Assembly: GCA_014281115.1 (NCBI GenBank)
Contig: JACONQ010000007.1
Location: 2,666,001 to 2,730,000, forward strand
DNA length: 64,000 bases
DNA from: Laburnicola sp. R22_1
Lineage: Eukaryota > Ascomycota > Dothideomycetes > Pleosporales > Didymosphaeriaceae
Reading direction: 5' to 3'
Positions 21,094-31,511 of the stretch are shown here, piece after piece; within the stretch, counting starts at the first letter, position 1; each line of letters starts with the position of its first letter. The notes under the pieces are model-generated. The model had not been told where the DNA came from, searched no databases, and saw only the letters and a list, made by a program, of their open reading frames with translations. The position numbers and the translations under genes are program-made.

Positions 21094-23829
21094 TAATTAG
21101 TACTATTATATTAACTAGTAATTACTATCTAGTAAAAGACTTTAACTTTATACTTTAAAAAATCTTTTTTTATAAGCTTACTAAGCAGCTTACTAAGAAG
21201 CTTACTAAGCTTTTTTTAAATTCTAGCCAATTAAAGAGCTTTATTTGCTTATTAATCAGCATTTTATAGGTAGCATAGGCACCTAGGGCACCCTAGCTGC
21301 CCTAGCTGCTCTAGGTGCACTGGCGGCATAGGTGCGCATCCTTGCGCAACCTTGCGCATGCGCACACTAAGAAAAAAGTAGTATCGCTGGTGCGCTCTAA
21401 GCGCATTTGGTGCGCAGGCGTGCGCAGGCGTGCTCAGAGCCGCTCAGGTGCCCTAGGTGCTTATGCTCGCTCAAAACTTTTCCTAATGTTTAAAATACTT
21501 TGCGTAGCAATATCTTAGTCTTTTTATACTATATAGGGTGCTTTTTCTAGTAATTTTTAAACTATGTAGTACGCAGCTATAAGTGTAATATAGTGGCTAT
21601 ATAGTATAGAGATAGCTCTAAATCTATTATAATTTTGTTAAAGTATATTATAAGCTTTTTTAGCGTAAGCGCGATGCCTTATTAGACGTATATAGAGTCT
21701 ATAAAGCCCTTAATTAGCTATACGCGCTTAGTTAGTAACTTATAAAGTTGCTATAAGTTAATAATTATTTACTAGAGCGACCTAAATTCGCTAACACTAG
21801 CTATGCCCTCTAGGGCCTTATAGAGCTTATAGAACTTCTATAGCACCTATATTATTATGTAGACTTTCTTCTAGTTATTATTAGATAGCGCGTTAGTTAT
21901 TAGGTTGTATATATAATTATTATTATTATTAGAGATTTCTAGAAGGTTAGTAGTATTACGCGCGTGTTATATAAACTTGCAAATTAGATTCTTAAGCTTC
22001 TAGTAATATAGTAATATAAGGTAAACGCTGTGCTATCTAATACTACTATTCTATACTAAATTAAGTGTGCTAAAGATCTATATAGAATTCTTATTATCTA
22101 ATTATTACTAGGTTGTGTAGAAAAGCTTATAGTGTTTATAGAATACGTATATAGCGTTTATAAAGTTATGTAGCTTACTAATAATCTTATGCCTTTAGTA
22201 TAATTAATATTGCTTTTAGAGAGAGGTATAGGTAAGCTTTATCTTAAATTTGCTTACTTTAGTGCTATATATAAGTGCCTTAATAATTAGGTTAATTATG
22301 CCCTACGCAGCGTATATAGTGTTAACTTCTAATATTAAGACTAGTTAATAAGTTAATTTGCTTAATAAACTTTATATTATTATTACTTACGTTATTGCCT
22401 ATAAAATAATAGAGTTTTTGCTTAAAGTTATACTTATAGATAATCTAGACAATAACTTAAGCTTGTGTAGCTACTATATAGTTGCTAAAAATATTATAGA
22501 AGGTAATAAGTAGGTTGCGTTATTAGTATTAAGTATCTAAATTATAAAAAGTTAATATTAAAAATCTACTAAGTCTCTTATTAATAAGGGCAATAGAGCG
22601 AAATAACTATCTTATTAATAAAGTGGGCAACAACTCTAAGAAAGCTTATATTATTTAGTAATATTTATAGATTGTAACTTATACTTATTTTACTTAGCAA
22701 TGCGCGTAAAAGCTTTGCAATCTTCTCTTTTTAATTTGCTAGACTTAATTATACGTATTTTAATAGTATAATGTGGCTAGCTAGTAGGGCGCGTAAAAGG
22801 TTAGTTTAATTCTATGTTAGAAGGCCCTATGTGGCTGCTAACGTCGCTATCTAAAAGCTTAAATCCTTAGCGATTACCTAGTTAATAAAGGCACTCTAGA
22901 GCTCCTCTTCTTACTATAGTGTATGCGATATTATTAACTACGCGCTAGCAGCTTTATCCTATAGATTTTAAGGCTTTACAGCCTCTATAATAGGTAATAA
23001 TCTAGTGTCTAGATTAACTTTATAAGCCTTTCTAAGGTGAACTTTAACGTGCGCTGTACTATTAACGCGCTAGTAATTAGCTTATCTCTATATAAGGTAA
23101 TAGTCCTTATATAGCTAGAAGATTATTTTACTAACTATATTATCTTCTAGGTACTCTAACTTAGCTCTATATTACTATATAGATATAGGCGCGCGCTTAC
23201 CCTTTAGCTATAATTTATAGTAGACTTTGTACCTAACTCTACTAGCGACTAGATAGTAATTATTATACTAAAGGTAGTGCTAATTAATATTAAAGGCCTC
23301 TTCTATATAATAATCTAGCTACTAAACGTGCAACTTTTTTATACTATCTAGAGTACTCTTACGTAATATAAATAACTCTAATAATATATACCTACTATTA
23401 CTAGTAGTAGTAAAGATAGTGTTAAGCCTTTATAACGTAGTAGTATAGTAAGGGCAATAATTAAGGGTACTTTAAGATAATTATAAGGCCTAGAACTATA
23501 TATTTTATAGTATATTGTAGGCAAAAGCTAACAAGTTATTACTTAAGAAGAACTAGAAAATTCTGCTATAATAAAGGCCTGCTAGGTCTCTCTATAATTC
23601 GAGCTTATACTACACTCAAAAGGGCAAAAAATAGCCAAAAATAGCCTCCTAAAATACTAAAAGGTTGTGTTAAAAGCTTATAAAAAGGCTCCTATAAAGC
23701 TGTAACTACGCTGTAGAGCTATATAAACTATAGCTACGCTATGGCCTAGAAGGCAACTATGTATATATAGCATATAGGACGTACTATAAGATGTACTACT
23801 ATGCGTAGTATGGTATATTGTTAGCGCTA

Positions 23830-23967
23830 AACCTAGATAGTGGAGGTAGTGACTATTTGGCCTAGAAACCTAAAAACTAGTTCGCCATACTAATTATTAA
23901 GGGCTAAATAGGAGATAATCTTTCTAATAATAAGGGCTTTATGGATAGACACATTAGAGAAGTCTAA
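23830..23967 (+). pseudogene. 3' end of the NAGPA-like gene beyond the hAT element
   Basis: Directly after the transposon the sequence reads N-L-D-S-G-G-S-D-Y-L-A, in the frame that continues the 5' part at 18524, so the NLD triplet is duplicated by the target duplication. The frame then runs about 46 codons to a TAA at 23965 with three internal stops (TAG, TAG, TAA) at positions compatible with Trp/Gln codons altered by RIP (for example A-stop-KPKN, N-stop-FAIL). This confirms the insertion point and shows that RIP spread into the flank. Confidence 0.7.
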
Positions 23968-24674
23968 CTAACTTAAGCTTAAGACGAAGTAGATATTAGT
24001 ATATTGTTACTTTATATAGCTTGTGAGTCATAATTAGTAGAATTAAGAATTAGCTATTTAATAACAGTAACGTTGGGCTTGTGTAATATTAAAGGCATGT
24101 GGTTGTCTAGGGTTTGGTGCGTGCAACGTAACGAATTAATAAAGCTATCTAAAAAAAGACTTCGCGCACGTTTAGTATATAGTATAATACTGTTAGGAAA
24201 AGCTATAAGGGTGCTAAAAAATCTAGTAAACTAAGGTAAAGCAATAAGACTAGGTTAGCAGCTGTTCGTGAGTACGAGTAAATCAGCCCCTTATAAATGT
24301 TAATGACCTCGGGAGATAGTCGATCACATGATACCAAAATTGGCAATAACGTGACGCGGATGCCTGCGCACAAAGCATAAAATGCCCGACCGGAGATCCA
24401 GTGTCCTTCTATACTCCAGGGCTCATACCTAGGTACAATTCAATCGCCGCGCAAGAGACCTCGAGGTCACGATCCGGTACAACTCCGATTTATCTAAGAT
24501 TTTGAATCCTGAACACCATATTTCCATATCTCCATCTTGTCTTCCTTTCCAGGTACACGCATTATTCCAAGGTTAGAGTGTGATCACGTAATCATCACCT
24601 ATTAGATCCATCTTCTGTATTCGCTTGGCCGGCCCCCCTCAATTTAGTATATCAATTAGGCTCGCCTTTATTAT
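23968..24674. other. AT-rich RIP-affected flank grading into normal sequence
   Basis: AT-rich and CpA-poor to about 24250, then normal composition from about 24290. No gene recognised. The exact RIP boundary cannot be set by eye. Confidence 0.5.
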
Positions 24675-26222
24675 TTGCAAAATTTGCAGCACACGCCTGT
24701 CTGCGATATTAATATAAATGCCTTCGCGCAAGAACTGGTTGACAGGACCAGATCATTCTTGGCTTACGACGACCTCAAAAACACTCTTTTAGTATCGCAA
24801 GTTCCAGCATGCAGCAGAGCGAGACTCGGGGGGATTCAAATTCTTCTGCTTCAAAGAGCACAGCACTGAAGAGCGTCAGGACTTCTTCGCCAAACTTGGT
24901 GGCGACTGTCGTCGATTCCGCTACCTTCGCAATATCCAGGTGCATACCACTTTCCCACCCCTTAAGTCTAGAAAGAGCGCAAACCCGGGACCATATCGGG
25001 ACTCCCCTGAATACCTGACAGAGAAGGACGAAATGTTCTCGGAACAGGTTCGAAATGTTTGGGATGTGATCAACACTGCTGAACACGCACAAGACGCCGG
25101 TATTGGGAAGATACAAGTTCTGATCCTCACACCTACACGTCTTCTCAGCGAAGATTATTGTAATCATCAACGTTATTTGAGCTGGCCCATCCACTTTGAT
25201 GCCCCCCACGAGTTGCCAAAGCTGGACTCAGGGCTTCCACCGTAGCGTAGTACGCTACGGTTGCCCCCCATCGCCCTACGCTATAGTTTGTATAGGCGTT
25301 ACGTACGTATAGGAGCCCCCAAAAATAACAAATTACGGTTCGTAACTGTAGTACGGTCTATAGTAACCTATATACTATATATAGACGTTATATAACTATA
25401 TAGTCACATAACCTAGTCACATAACTATATAGTTACGTGGCCTAGGTATATAACTAGGTCCTCCCACAAGAGCAGCCCTTTAAGGGGGGAGAGCAGCCCT
25501 CTAAGGGGGGCTACTATAGAGCTGTACTACGGGCCAAAATACATACAATTACGGCTATGCTACGGCCTAGAGGATAGCTATGTTCTTACGCCTTACGGGC
25601 GATACTACGGGCTGTACTACTGCCCGTACTACGATACGCTAGAAGCGCTGGCTGGACTCTGTGCGGGCACTTAGCATTTGCAATACAGACGATGGCGGTG
25701 ACAGTTATCAAGGCAAAGTTGATCTTCGCGTCATCATAGATCTTGCTAGTCGATTGCCTAATCTCGCGTATCTGGGATGCAGGCTTCAATGTTGGCGCCA
25801 ATGAGTGGGTGGTCGAATACCCGGTTGATGATTGGCAACCTTGCTTGGAACACTTCAAACACAATTACCCTGGATGCCGCCGTGATACTAGGAACGGTTT
25901 CGCTGATGCTGTTCAAACAGTTGGTCTACCAGATGCACTACGACATGTGGAGCTCAATCTCATAAATGACTTAGATGAAGCAGTACAACAAGACCAACGT
26001 AGACAAATGCCTAATCTCACGGGATTGGGTAGCCATGATCGATTCAGTTCAAGTCTTCGCGTACTTTCTTTACAACTGCGCCGGATGCAACTGCATTTTA
26101 TGGCCGACAAGACACTTTTCTGGCCTAACAGTAACGAGTCGCTCCTTCGTGCTTCATATACATCGAACGTTACTCTAACGTCTTCCATCATGCAATATTC
26201 TTCCATATCACCAGCGCTTTAA
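24675..26222 (+). pseudogene. F-box-like hypothetical protein gene, broken by a miniature transposon and frameshifts
   Basis: The first piece reads NINAFAQELVDRTRSFLAYDDLKNTLLVSQ, an F-box-type opening (LPxELVDxIxSFLxYxDLKxTLLVS). A one-base shift at about 24799 leads into FQHAAERDSGGFKFFCFKEH and on through FFAKLGGDCRRFRYLRNIQV to PHELPKLDS at 25229, where a transposon inserts. The frame resumes at 25651 as LDSVRALSICNTDDGGDSYQGKVDLRVIIDLASRLPNLAYLGCRL, then another one-base shift at about 25795 leads to NEWVVEYP...RDTRNGFADAV and LRVLSLQLRRMQL, ending at 26222. The overall plan (F-box then a leucine-rich body) resembles a fungal family I know only as hypothetical. No clear ATG; not functional. 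Confidence 0.65.
25229..25650. mobile_element. 422-bp hAT-type miniature element
   Basis: Flanked by the 8-bp duplication GCTGGACT (25221-25228 and 25651-25658). Ends start CAGGGCTTCCACCGTAGCG and (other strand) CAGCGCTTCTAGCGTATCG, matching at 22 of 26 positions. The left about 110 bp are similar to the left end of the large hAT at 18525 (shared GCGTAGTACG, CTACGTACGTATAGGAG, GTAGTACGG blocks), and the right end resembles the right end at 23690-23829. So this is an internally deleted or non-autonomous relative. No coding capacity. It contains a direct repeat, AGAGCAGCCCT(T/C)TAAGGGGG, near 25470-25510. Confidence 0.8.
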
Positions 26223-26304
26223 TTCCCCTGCTAAGTATCAAGCGGCCCGTTCCGACGATAAGCCTAGCAAGAAGACAACTCCATACATTTTCCGCGCTTA
26301 CTAT

Positions 26305-26994
26305 CTAATGGGCCAAGATACGTACGGCTGAAACGCTACGCTGCTCGGAAGAGGGAACCCAGAAGCGGCCAATTGCGTCACCCAGCGCGTGTTCTTCTGG
26401 CAAAGGAATATCCATGTCTTCCCACGCATCGTAATCGGCTTTGGCGCCACGGTCAAAGACCATACCGTTCACGGCTGAGCTGCCACCAACGACAGCGCCA
26501 ACGGAGTAGCGGTAAACGAGATCATTTATCTTGGTTTGGGGAACGCTGGAAACTTTGTGAAGGGATCATGATCAGAGGAAACGAGCGAGGAACTCAAGGA
26601 AGGACACGTACTGTTGAAGCGATGCTTTGCACAAGCCGGGTCGCGCGATACAGTGTTGAGGGGCATCCATATACACGACTCGTCGGCGATGTAGCCAATC
26701 TCTATCACTAGCACGGTTTCTGATGACATTGGATGAGTGGTTTGTTGAGAGATAGTGTCCGTTCAAGGTACAAAAAAAGCTACTGGATGGACCCTCGCTC
26801 AAGCGGTTCGCGACTACAAGGCCTGAAGTCCCACCTCGTACGACAATGTAGTCGTACGATTCATGAAGCTCCTCGACCGATTGCTTCACTTGAGCTCGGT
26901 TGACCAAGGTGGGCGCTGCATGCGCGATGCTGAAGAGACTCGTTCCCCACAAGAGAGCATGCACAAGGACATTACGAAAAGACGGAGAAGCCAT
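26305..26994 (-). pseudogene. Truncated GMC oxidoreductase
   Basis: Starts with a signal-peptide-like leader (ALLWGTSLFSIAHAAP), then YDYIVVRGGTSGLVVANRLSE, the FAD-binding motif of GMC oxidoreductases, but with Arg in place of the first Gly of GGGTSG. Two introns (about 26733-26805 and 26558-26614) restore VLVIEIGYIADES, DPACAKHRFNS and VYRYSVGAVVGGSSAVNGMVFDRGAKADYDAWE, all family motifs. After AWEDMD the frame goes on to non-homologous sequence and stops at 26305. Only about 200 of a usual 600 residues remain, with no substrate domain and no catalytic His-His/Asn pair. It is the third broken gene in a row in this island. Confidence 0.75.
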
Positions 26995-27394
26995 GACGAA
27001 TGCTAGCCATGATCCATAACGCGGTTTGCACTTGAATATGTAACCTCTCGCTTGGGTGACTCACATCTAGCGCAAATGGCGAAAGCCCACTCGTCATGTC
27101 AGCCGTTTCTACTTCACCGTCTAGGCACGAGAGCTGAGGCAGTTCTCGTTGGTCGAGATGATTCCGGATATTTGGACGTAAGCCCCAAGGCGCCTCCCGT
27201 TCTCGTGCTGCTGCGATGCATTGCAGATGGTGTTCAGGTCGAAGTGACGGTTCGGTCATGGCCCACTGATCAGTGCTAGACTCGGAGCCACATGTAGCTC
27301 CGACCTCCAGGCTCGGATGCGGCAGACATGAGCGAATTGCCAGCTCTCATACGTCTCTCCCCAATCATCCATCCAAGCTTTCGCTGTCGCCGCC

Positions 27395-28301
27395 ATGTCC
27401 AAGCTAGGACCGGGCGTGAAAGCTCTCATCAACGCGGCGCATGCCCGACCAGGCCCAATCCCAGCTCCCCGCCACATCGAGTCGGTATACAAGAGGATAG
27501 AGCAAGAAGCGACGGCGCACAAGCTGGGGCGGCCCTCATGGCTAGCCCTGTCGACGGCCACGACTATGACGATGAACTCGCCCGAGTCGATGCTCGCGCT
27601 GTACAAGTCGGCGAGCGAATCGAAGCCCGAGAGCGAGAGCGTGGCGATCGCGGAGCTGATGCGCGAGGTCGGGCTCAAGTGCATCGGCTTCAATGGCGTA
27701 CGGGCGCCGCTTCTTCCCACGATACCGCCTTGCTGACAGTCGCCCGCAGGTGCCCCGCACGATAAACATGCTCAATGCCTTTCGCGCCGCGCTCCCCTCA
27801 GAGGTTGTCGCCTCACTCAACACCACGCCATCACGCCTGCCCACGCAGTCCAACGTTGACTCGATAAATTCACGGGGCAGGGCGCTGTGGGATTCAATCT
27901 ACCGCCCGCTGGCCGGAAAGCTGGAGAGCAAGCTCGCAGAAGCACATCCCGACCTGCCCGTCTTCATTATAAGCAGTGAGTACGGCGCGCTCTTCAGCGA
28001 CCCGCCGCGCTCGTCGGGCGCCGACATTGGCAGGGTGACGACGAGCTTGTGCGCCATTGCGTGCTTGCGGGCGCAGCAGGGCGTGGGACCCCAGGTGCTG
28101 AGCCACGTCTTTGGCCTGCGCAAGGCGTGGGACGACGGGTCGTGGAAGATGGAGCCTGCAGCGGGCGACGAGGAGGGCATCAGGTGGCTAGTCAGCGACG
28201 AAGGGTGTACCTGGGTGCTGGAGAAGGTGGACGAGGTCGTCGACGCCCTGAGTGGCGGACAAGGCTCTTCGACGTTTGCGCCCTTGAAAGCGAAACTGTA
28301 A
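27395..28301 (+). CDS. AhpD-like / carboxymuconolactone-decarboxylase-fold protein
   Basis: Two exons (27395-27697 and 27750-28301) with a 52-bp phase-0 intron (GTACGG...CTGAC...GCAG) encode 284 residues. Around the junction the protein reads [25 protein letters not shown], then [24 protein letters not shown] and [23 protein letters not shown] recognise this as a fungal family usually annotated AhpD-like; that is recalled, not searched. It lacks the classic CxxC peroxidase pair in the expected place, so the reaction is unknown. Intact, first healthy gene right of the decayed island. Confidence 0.75.
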
Positions 28302-29524
28302 TTTCCAGCCGCCTAGGTACCTGATTTAGACCTGCACGAACCATATCGTGGGTGTCCGATGCGCAGTCATGCCCGCACCATGGTTACCCCAGGATATGCA
28401 ATGCGCAATCTGAGAGATGCGGGGGCATGATCGCGTCTGAATCCACTGAAGACCTATGTAGGGAACATGTTTTACGTGACATCCCAGGGCATTTCGACAC
28501 ATCTTTGTCTTTACTGTGATCCTGGATCGACCAGTGCAATCTCCACGGTAAGCGCTGCGGTTTGGAGAAGTCGCTTCCTAAACATCGCTTTGCGGTTACC
28601 TACTCGAGGTGTTCAAAGAGCATCGGAGATTCTGGCCTGGCGGTACATATCCTCACTGTTTCCGGCAACCACACGGACGGGCGGATACAGCATGTAATAC
28701 GATCCAACATCACGATTTTCAGACGCAGCCACACTATCAACAAACTTTGCAATTGCACTGAGGAAGTAAGCTACGTGGTGTGCCGGACTCGGTGGCATTC
28801 TCGTCATCTATTTACGGTACTAAAGATTGATGGTACCTCATGGCGACTACATGCAGCCGTGGTAAACCTCCAGGGCTATATGCCTGTCACGAAGTCTGAT
28901 AGGCAGAACACCTGTATTGCGAAGAATGAATAAAGCATGTGTGCACTCTACGCCCGACATTGTTAGTAAGAGACGATAGCAAAAGGGACCTAGCCTGTAG
29001 AGAAATTCTCCGTCGCGTACTCGCAGAGCCAAACACAGCAGATGAAAGGAAGAGCTCTGAGGCAGCTCACGAAAACAAGCTTCCATCTCAAACCAAGACT
29101 CAATATGCAAAACGCCTGGCCTAAGATTTTCTTGCCGCTTTGGGCACTATCCACCCCTGTCACCACACATCCGACATGCCAAGTCCAACCCTAAAGCCCC
29201 CGCCAAGCTTCTCCACCGACCTCCTTCTGCCCCCCATCATGGGTTTCAGGCACGCATGTAACCGTGTGGGCGATCAATCAAGGGAGCCCCAACACCTCGA
29301 CACGCGAAACGTCTGCAACGGCTAGCCACTGTCTTTTTCCTCGGGCGAATTCCTGTTTACGCGCTGGTCAACGCGGCCAGGCCGTGTGCGCTGAGCCAAC
29401 AAACTGTTTGCGGAAGCGTGCCGTCTCGTCAGGGGACAAGGCTCGCAAGGATGCGTTTGGACTTTGGACTCGGAGCCAGAAATGGATGGCGCCTTGACAA
29501 CTGGTGATGTTGTGTTTGCATTGA
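28302..29524. other. Intergenic region
   Basis: No gene supported. The right part is the upstream region of the small secreted protein gene. Confidence 0.5.
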
Positions 29525-29532
29525 TATATAAA
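29525..29532 (+). promoter_or_regulatory. TATA-like box of the secreted protein gene
   Basis: TATATAAA about 207 bp before the ATG at 29739, followed by a CT-rich leader typical of strongly expressed fungal genes. Confidence 0.4.
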
Positions 29533-29738
29533 GTCTACGACACGAGGCCACTAACATTCATCCTATCACTCACTCACTCACTGCTCCTCTCCTCCGCCAT
29601 TCACTCCACCGGCTTGACGCTGCGTCTATTCGTTTCTATTCCCTCTTTACGCATCACGGCCGGGCTGTCTATTCCCACTCCATTCATTTTCCCGTTTCTA
29701 TAACCTCCCTTTTTCGAACAGCCATCCAATCAAGCACA

Positions 29739-30692
29739 ATGCGTTTCTCCGTCTACACCATCCTCTCCCTCACCGCGCTCAGCGCCGCACTCCCCACCAA
29801 GCGCTCCCTCACTACCCGCCAGGCCGGCCGCGCCCTCCTCGCCACCACAACCTTCAATGACATTTCCATCTCGGGCGGCACGGCTGGAAACGCCGAAGCC
29901 GAAGCCCTCGCCGTCTTCTCCGCCATCGACGTCAACAACCCCGGGAGCATCTCCAAGCAAGACCAAGACTTCTTGAATGAAGTCAACCAGGTAGCCAACG
30001 GTGCGGAGAAGGAGGCGTACAATCCCGCCATCGAGGCTGCGTTGGGCGATGAAGCCACTGCGCTCCAGGTATGTGCATCCCATCCCTGCCCTCGCTTCGC
30101 AACAACTACCTATCAGCGCGATACTAACGCTTTGGGAACGCAGAACGGCAAGATCAAGAACAAAGTGCTCAAGCTGACGGCTACGATGCTCAAGCTGAAA
30201 GCCCAGCAGGCGCAGGGCGCGAACAATGCGGATCAGATTGCCGAGGAGCAGAAGAAGCTCGACAATAATATTGCGCAGGATACGGCGGCGGCGGGGCAGC
30301 CTAGCACGAAGCTTCCGTTTGATGCGGCGATTCAGGGCGCGGGGAATGCGGCGCGTGCTGTTGCTGTGAATGATGGTGCTGGTGCGCAGGCGGATGATGA
30401 AGAGGGTGCTGGTGAGGACGATGAGGAAGAGGATGAGGAAGAGGGAGAGGATGAGGGAGAGGGAGAGGGAGAGGGAGAGGATGAGGAAGAGGGAGAGGAT
30501 GAGGAAGAGGGAGAGGATGAGGAAGAGGGAGAGGATCAAGAAGAGGGAGAGGATGAGGAAGAGGGAGAGGGTGGAGAAGAGGGAGAGGGTGGAGAAGAGG
30601 GAGAGGGTGGAGAAGAGGGAGAGGGTGGAGAAGAGGGAGAGGGTGGAGAAGAGGGAGAGGGCGAGGATGAGGAAGAGGAGGATGAGGATTAG
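29739..30692 (+). CDS. Small secreted protein with acidic Glu/Gly repeat tail
   Basis: Two exons (29739-30068 and 30144-30692; 75-bp intron GTATGT...CTAAC...GCAG) encode 292 residues. The signal peptide is about residues 1-18 (MRFSVYTILSLTALSAALP). The conserved body contains TFNDISISGGTAGNAEAEALAVFSAID, then KIKNKVLKLTATMLKLKAQQAQG and EEQKKLDNNIAQD, a pattern I associate with a family of small secreted Dothideomycete proteins of unknown role. The last about 95 residues are a nearly pure acidic repeat (EEGEDE / EGEGGE units) encoded by purine-only DNA. Probably extracellular; function unknown. The tail length is likely variable between strains. Confidence 0.8.
   Translation: MRFSVYTILSLTALSAALPTKRSLTTRQAGRALLATTTFNDISISGGTAGNAEAEALAVFSAIDVNNPGSISKQDQDFLNEVNQVANGAEKEAYNPAIEAALGDEATALQVCASHPCPRFATTTYQRDTNALGTQNGKIKNKVLKLTATMLKLKAQQAQGANNADQIAEEQKKLDNNIAQDTAAAGQPSTKLPFDAAIQGAGNAARAVAVNDGAGAQADDEEGAGEDDEEEDEEEGEDEGEGEGEGEDEEEGEDEEEGEDEEEGEDQEEGEDEEEGEGGEEGEGGEEGEGGEEGEGGEEGEGGEEGEGEDEEEEDED
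30403..30690. repeat. Purine-only coding microsatellite/minisatellite
   Basis: Tandem 18-bp units, first GATGAGGAAGAGGGAGAG-like, then GGTGGAGAAGAGGGAGAG-like (five near-identical copies at about 30570-30660). The strand is almost entirely A and G over about 280 bp, so it can form unusual DNA structures and slip. Confidence 0.85.
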
Positions 30693-31511
30693 ATTCTGCA
30701 CTCGCAGAGTTTTAGGTGTTCGGAGAGAAGAAGAGGGTGTCCAACTTCTAAGTTACAGGAGGAGTGAGTGACCTCTAACCTATTCACACTTGTGTTCTAT
30801 TCAATACCAATGCATATATTTTACCACACCGCGCTCTTTTTCTTTTTCTTGCTTGGTTTGCTTGATACCATTTGACTGGTTGGAGTAAAGTGGGGCATCT
30901 GAAAATATAATTGGAAATATATCTGAAGAGAAAGGAGAATCGTTGTATGTGCCGCAGGTTCATGTTGGCAGTGGCCGTCGGTGGTGCTTTGGTGACTTTC
31001 ACCGGCCTCCAATCAGCTTGCTGCTAACAGGCCCATTCGAGTTGAAAAACATTCAAACGAGAACAATAACTTCCCTTCGAAAATATCGTCTATTGCATTT
31101 CTGCGAGGGCGATACAGTACTTGTCAGATCAGACGCAACCGCATCCAGCCTAGCGCACGGGCAATAACCTCGGCCTCGATGCAGGTCGAGCATCTTCTGG
31201 AAAGCGCGGCCCCCTCACTGGATATATTCACCCTTTTTGAATTGCAGTACCCCGGCGCTTTGTCTGCACTTTCTTTTCCCTAGAGCCATCTTCCTCCACA
31301 GCCATCTTGTAATACCGCTTTCGCACCGCCTTTCCGACCTCGCATCCATCCAATACGCTCTCTGCGCGCCACCCGCTAGCTGGAGCGGATCCGCGCTGAC
31401 GTCTTGAGGTCGCGAGACAGACGTGTGCACACTTGGAGTAGACACCACACCGTCCCCTTTCCGTAGGCGCGCGTGAGACTGTAAAAAGCGCATCGTGTAA
31501 ATATAGCCAAC
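30693..31511. other. Intergenic region
   Basis: 3' flank of the secreted protein gene and promoter of the Lon gene. No gene supported. Confidence 0.5.

Larger units (their letters stand above)
18525..23829. mobile_element. RIP-degraded hAT-superfamily transposon (about 4.0 kb plus nested Tc1/mariner)
   Basis: Left end starts CAGCGCTGGCAGCGTAGCG; right end, read on the other strand, starts TAGCGCTAACAATATACC. Over 26 bp there are 9 differences, 7 of them C/T or G/A. Eight-base target duplications flank it (18517-18524, 23830-23837). CAG-starting ends plus an 8-bp duplication are hallmarks of hAT elements. Without the nested 1284-bp copy and its extra TA the element is about 4.02 kb, a normal autonomous hAT size. 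The interior is strongly AT-rich, poor in CpA and full of TAA/TAG in all frames, so no transposase can be read. Superfamily assignment rests on ends and duplication, not protein. Confidence 0.75.

Noticed and set aside
21100..23800. Second ancient retrotransposon inside the hAT
   Set aside because: No LTRs or readable reverse transcriptase; element size without Tc1 already fits a hAT.
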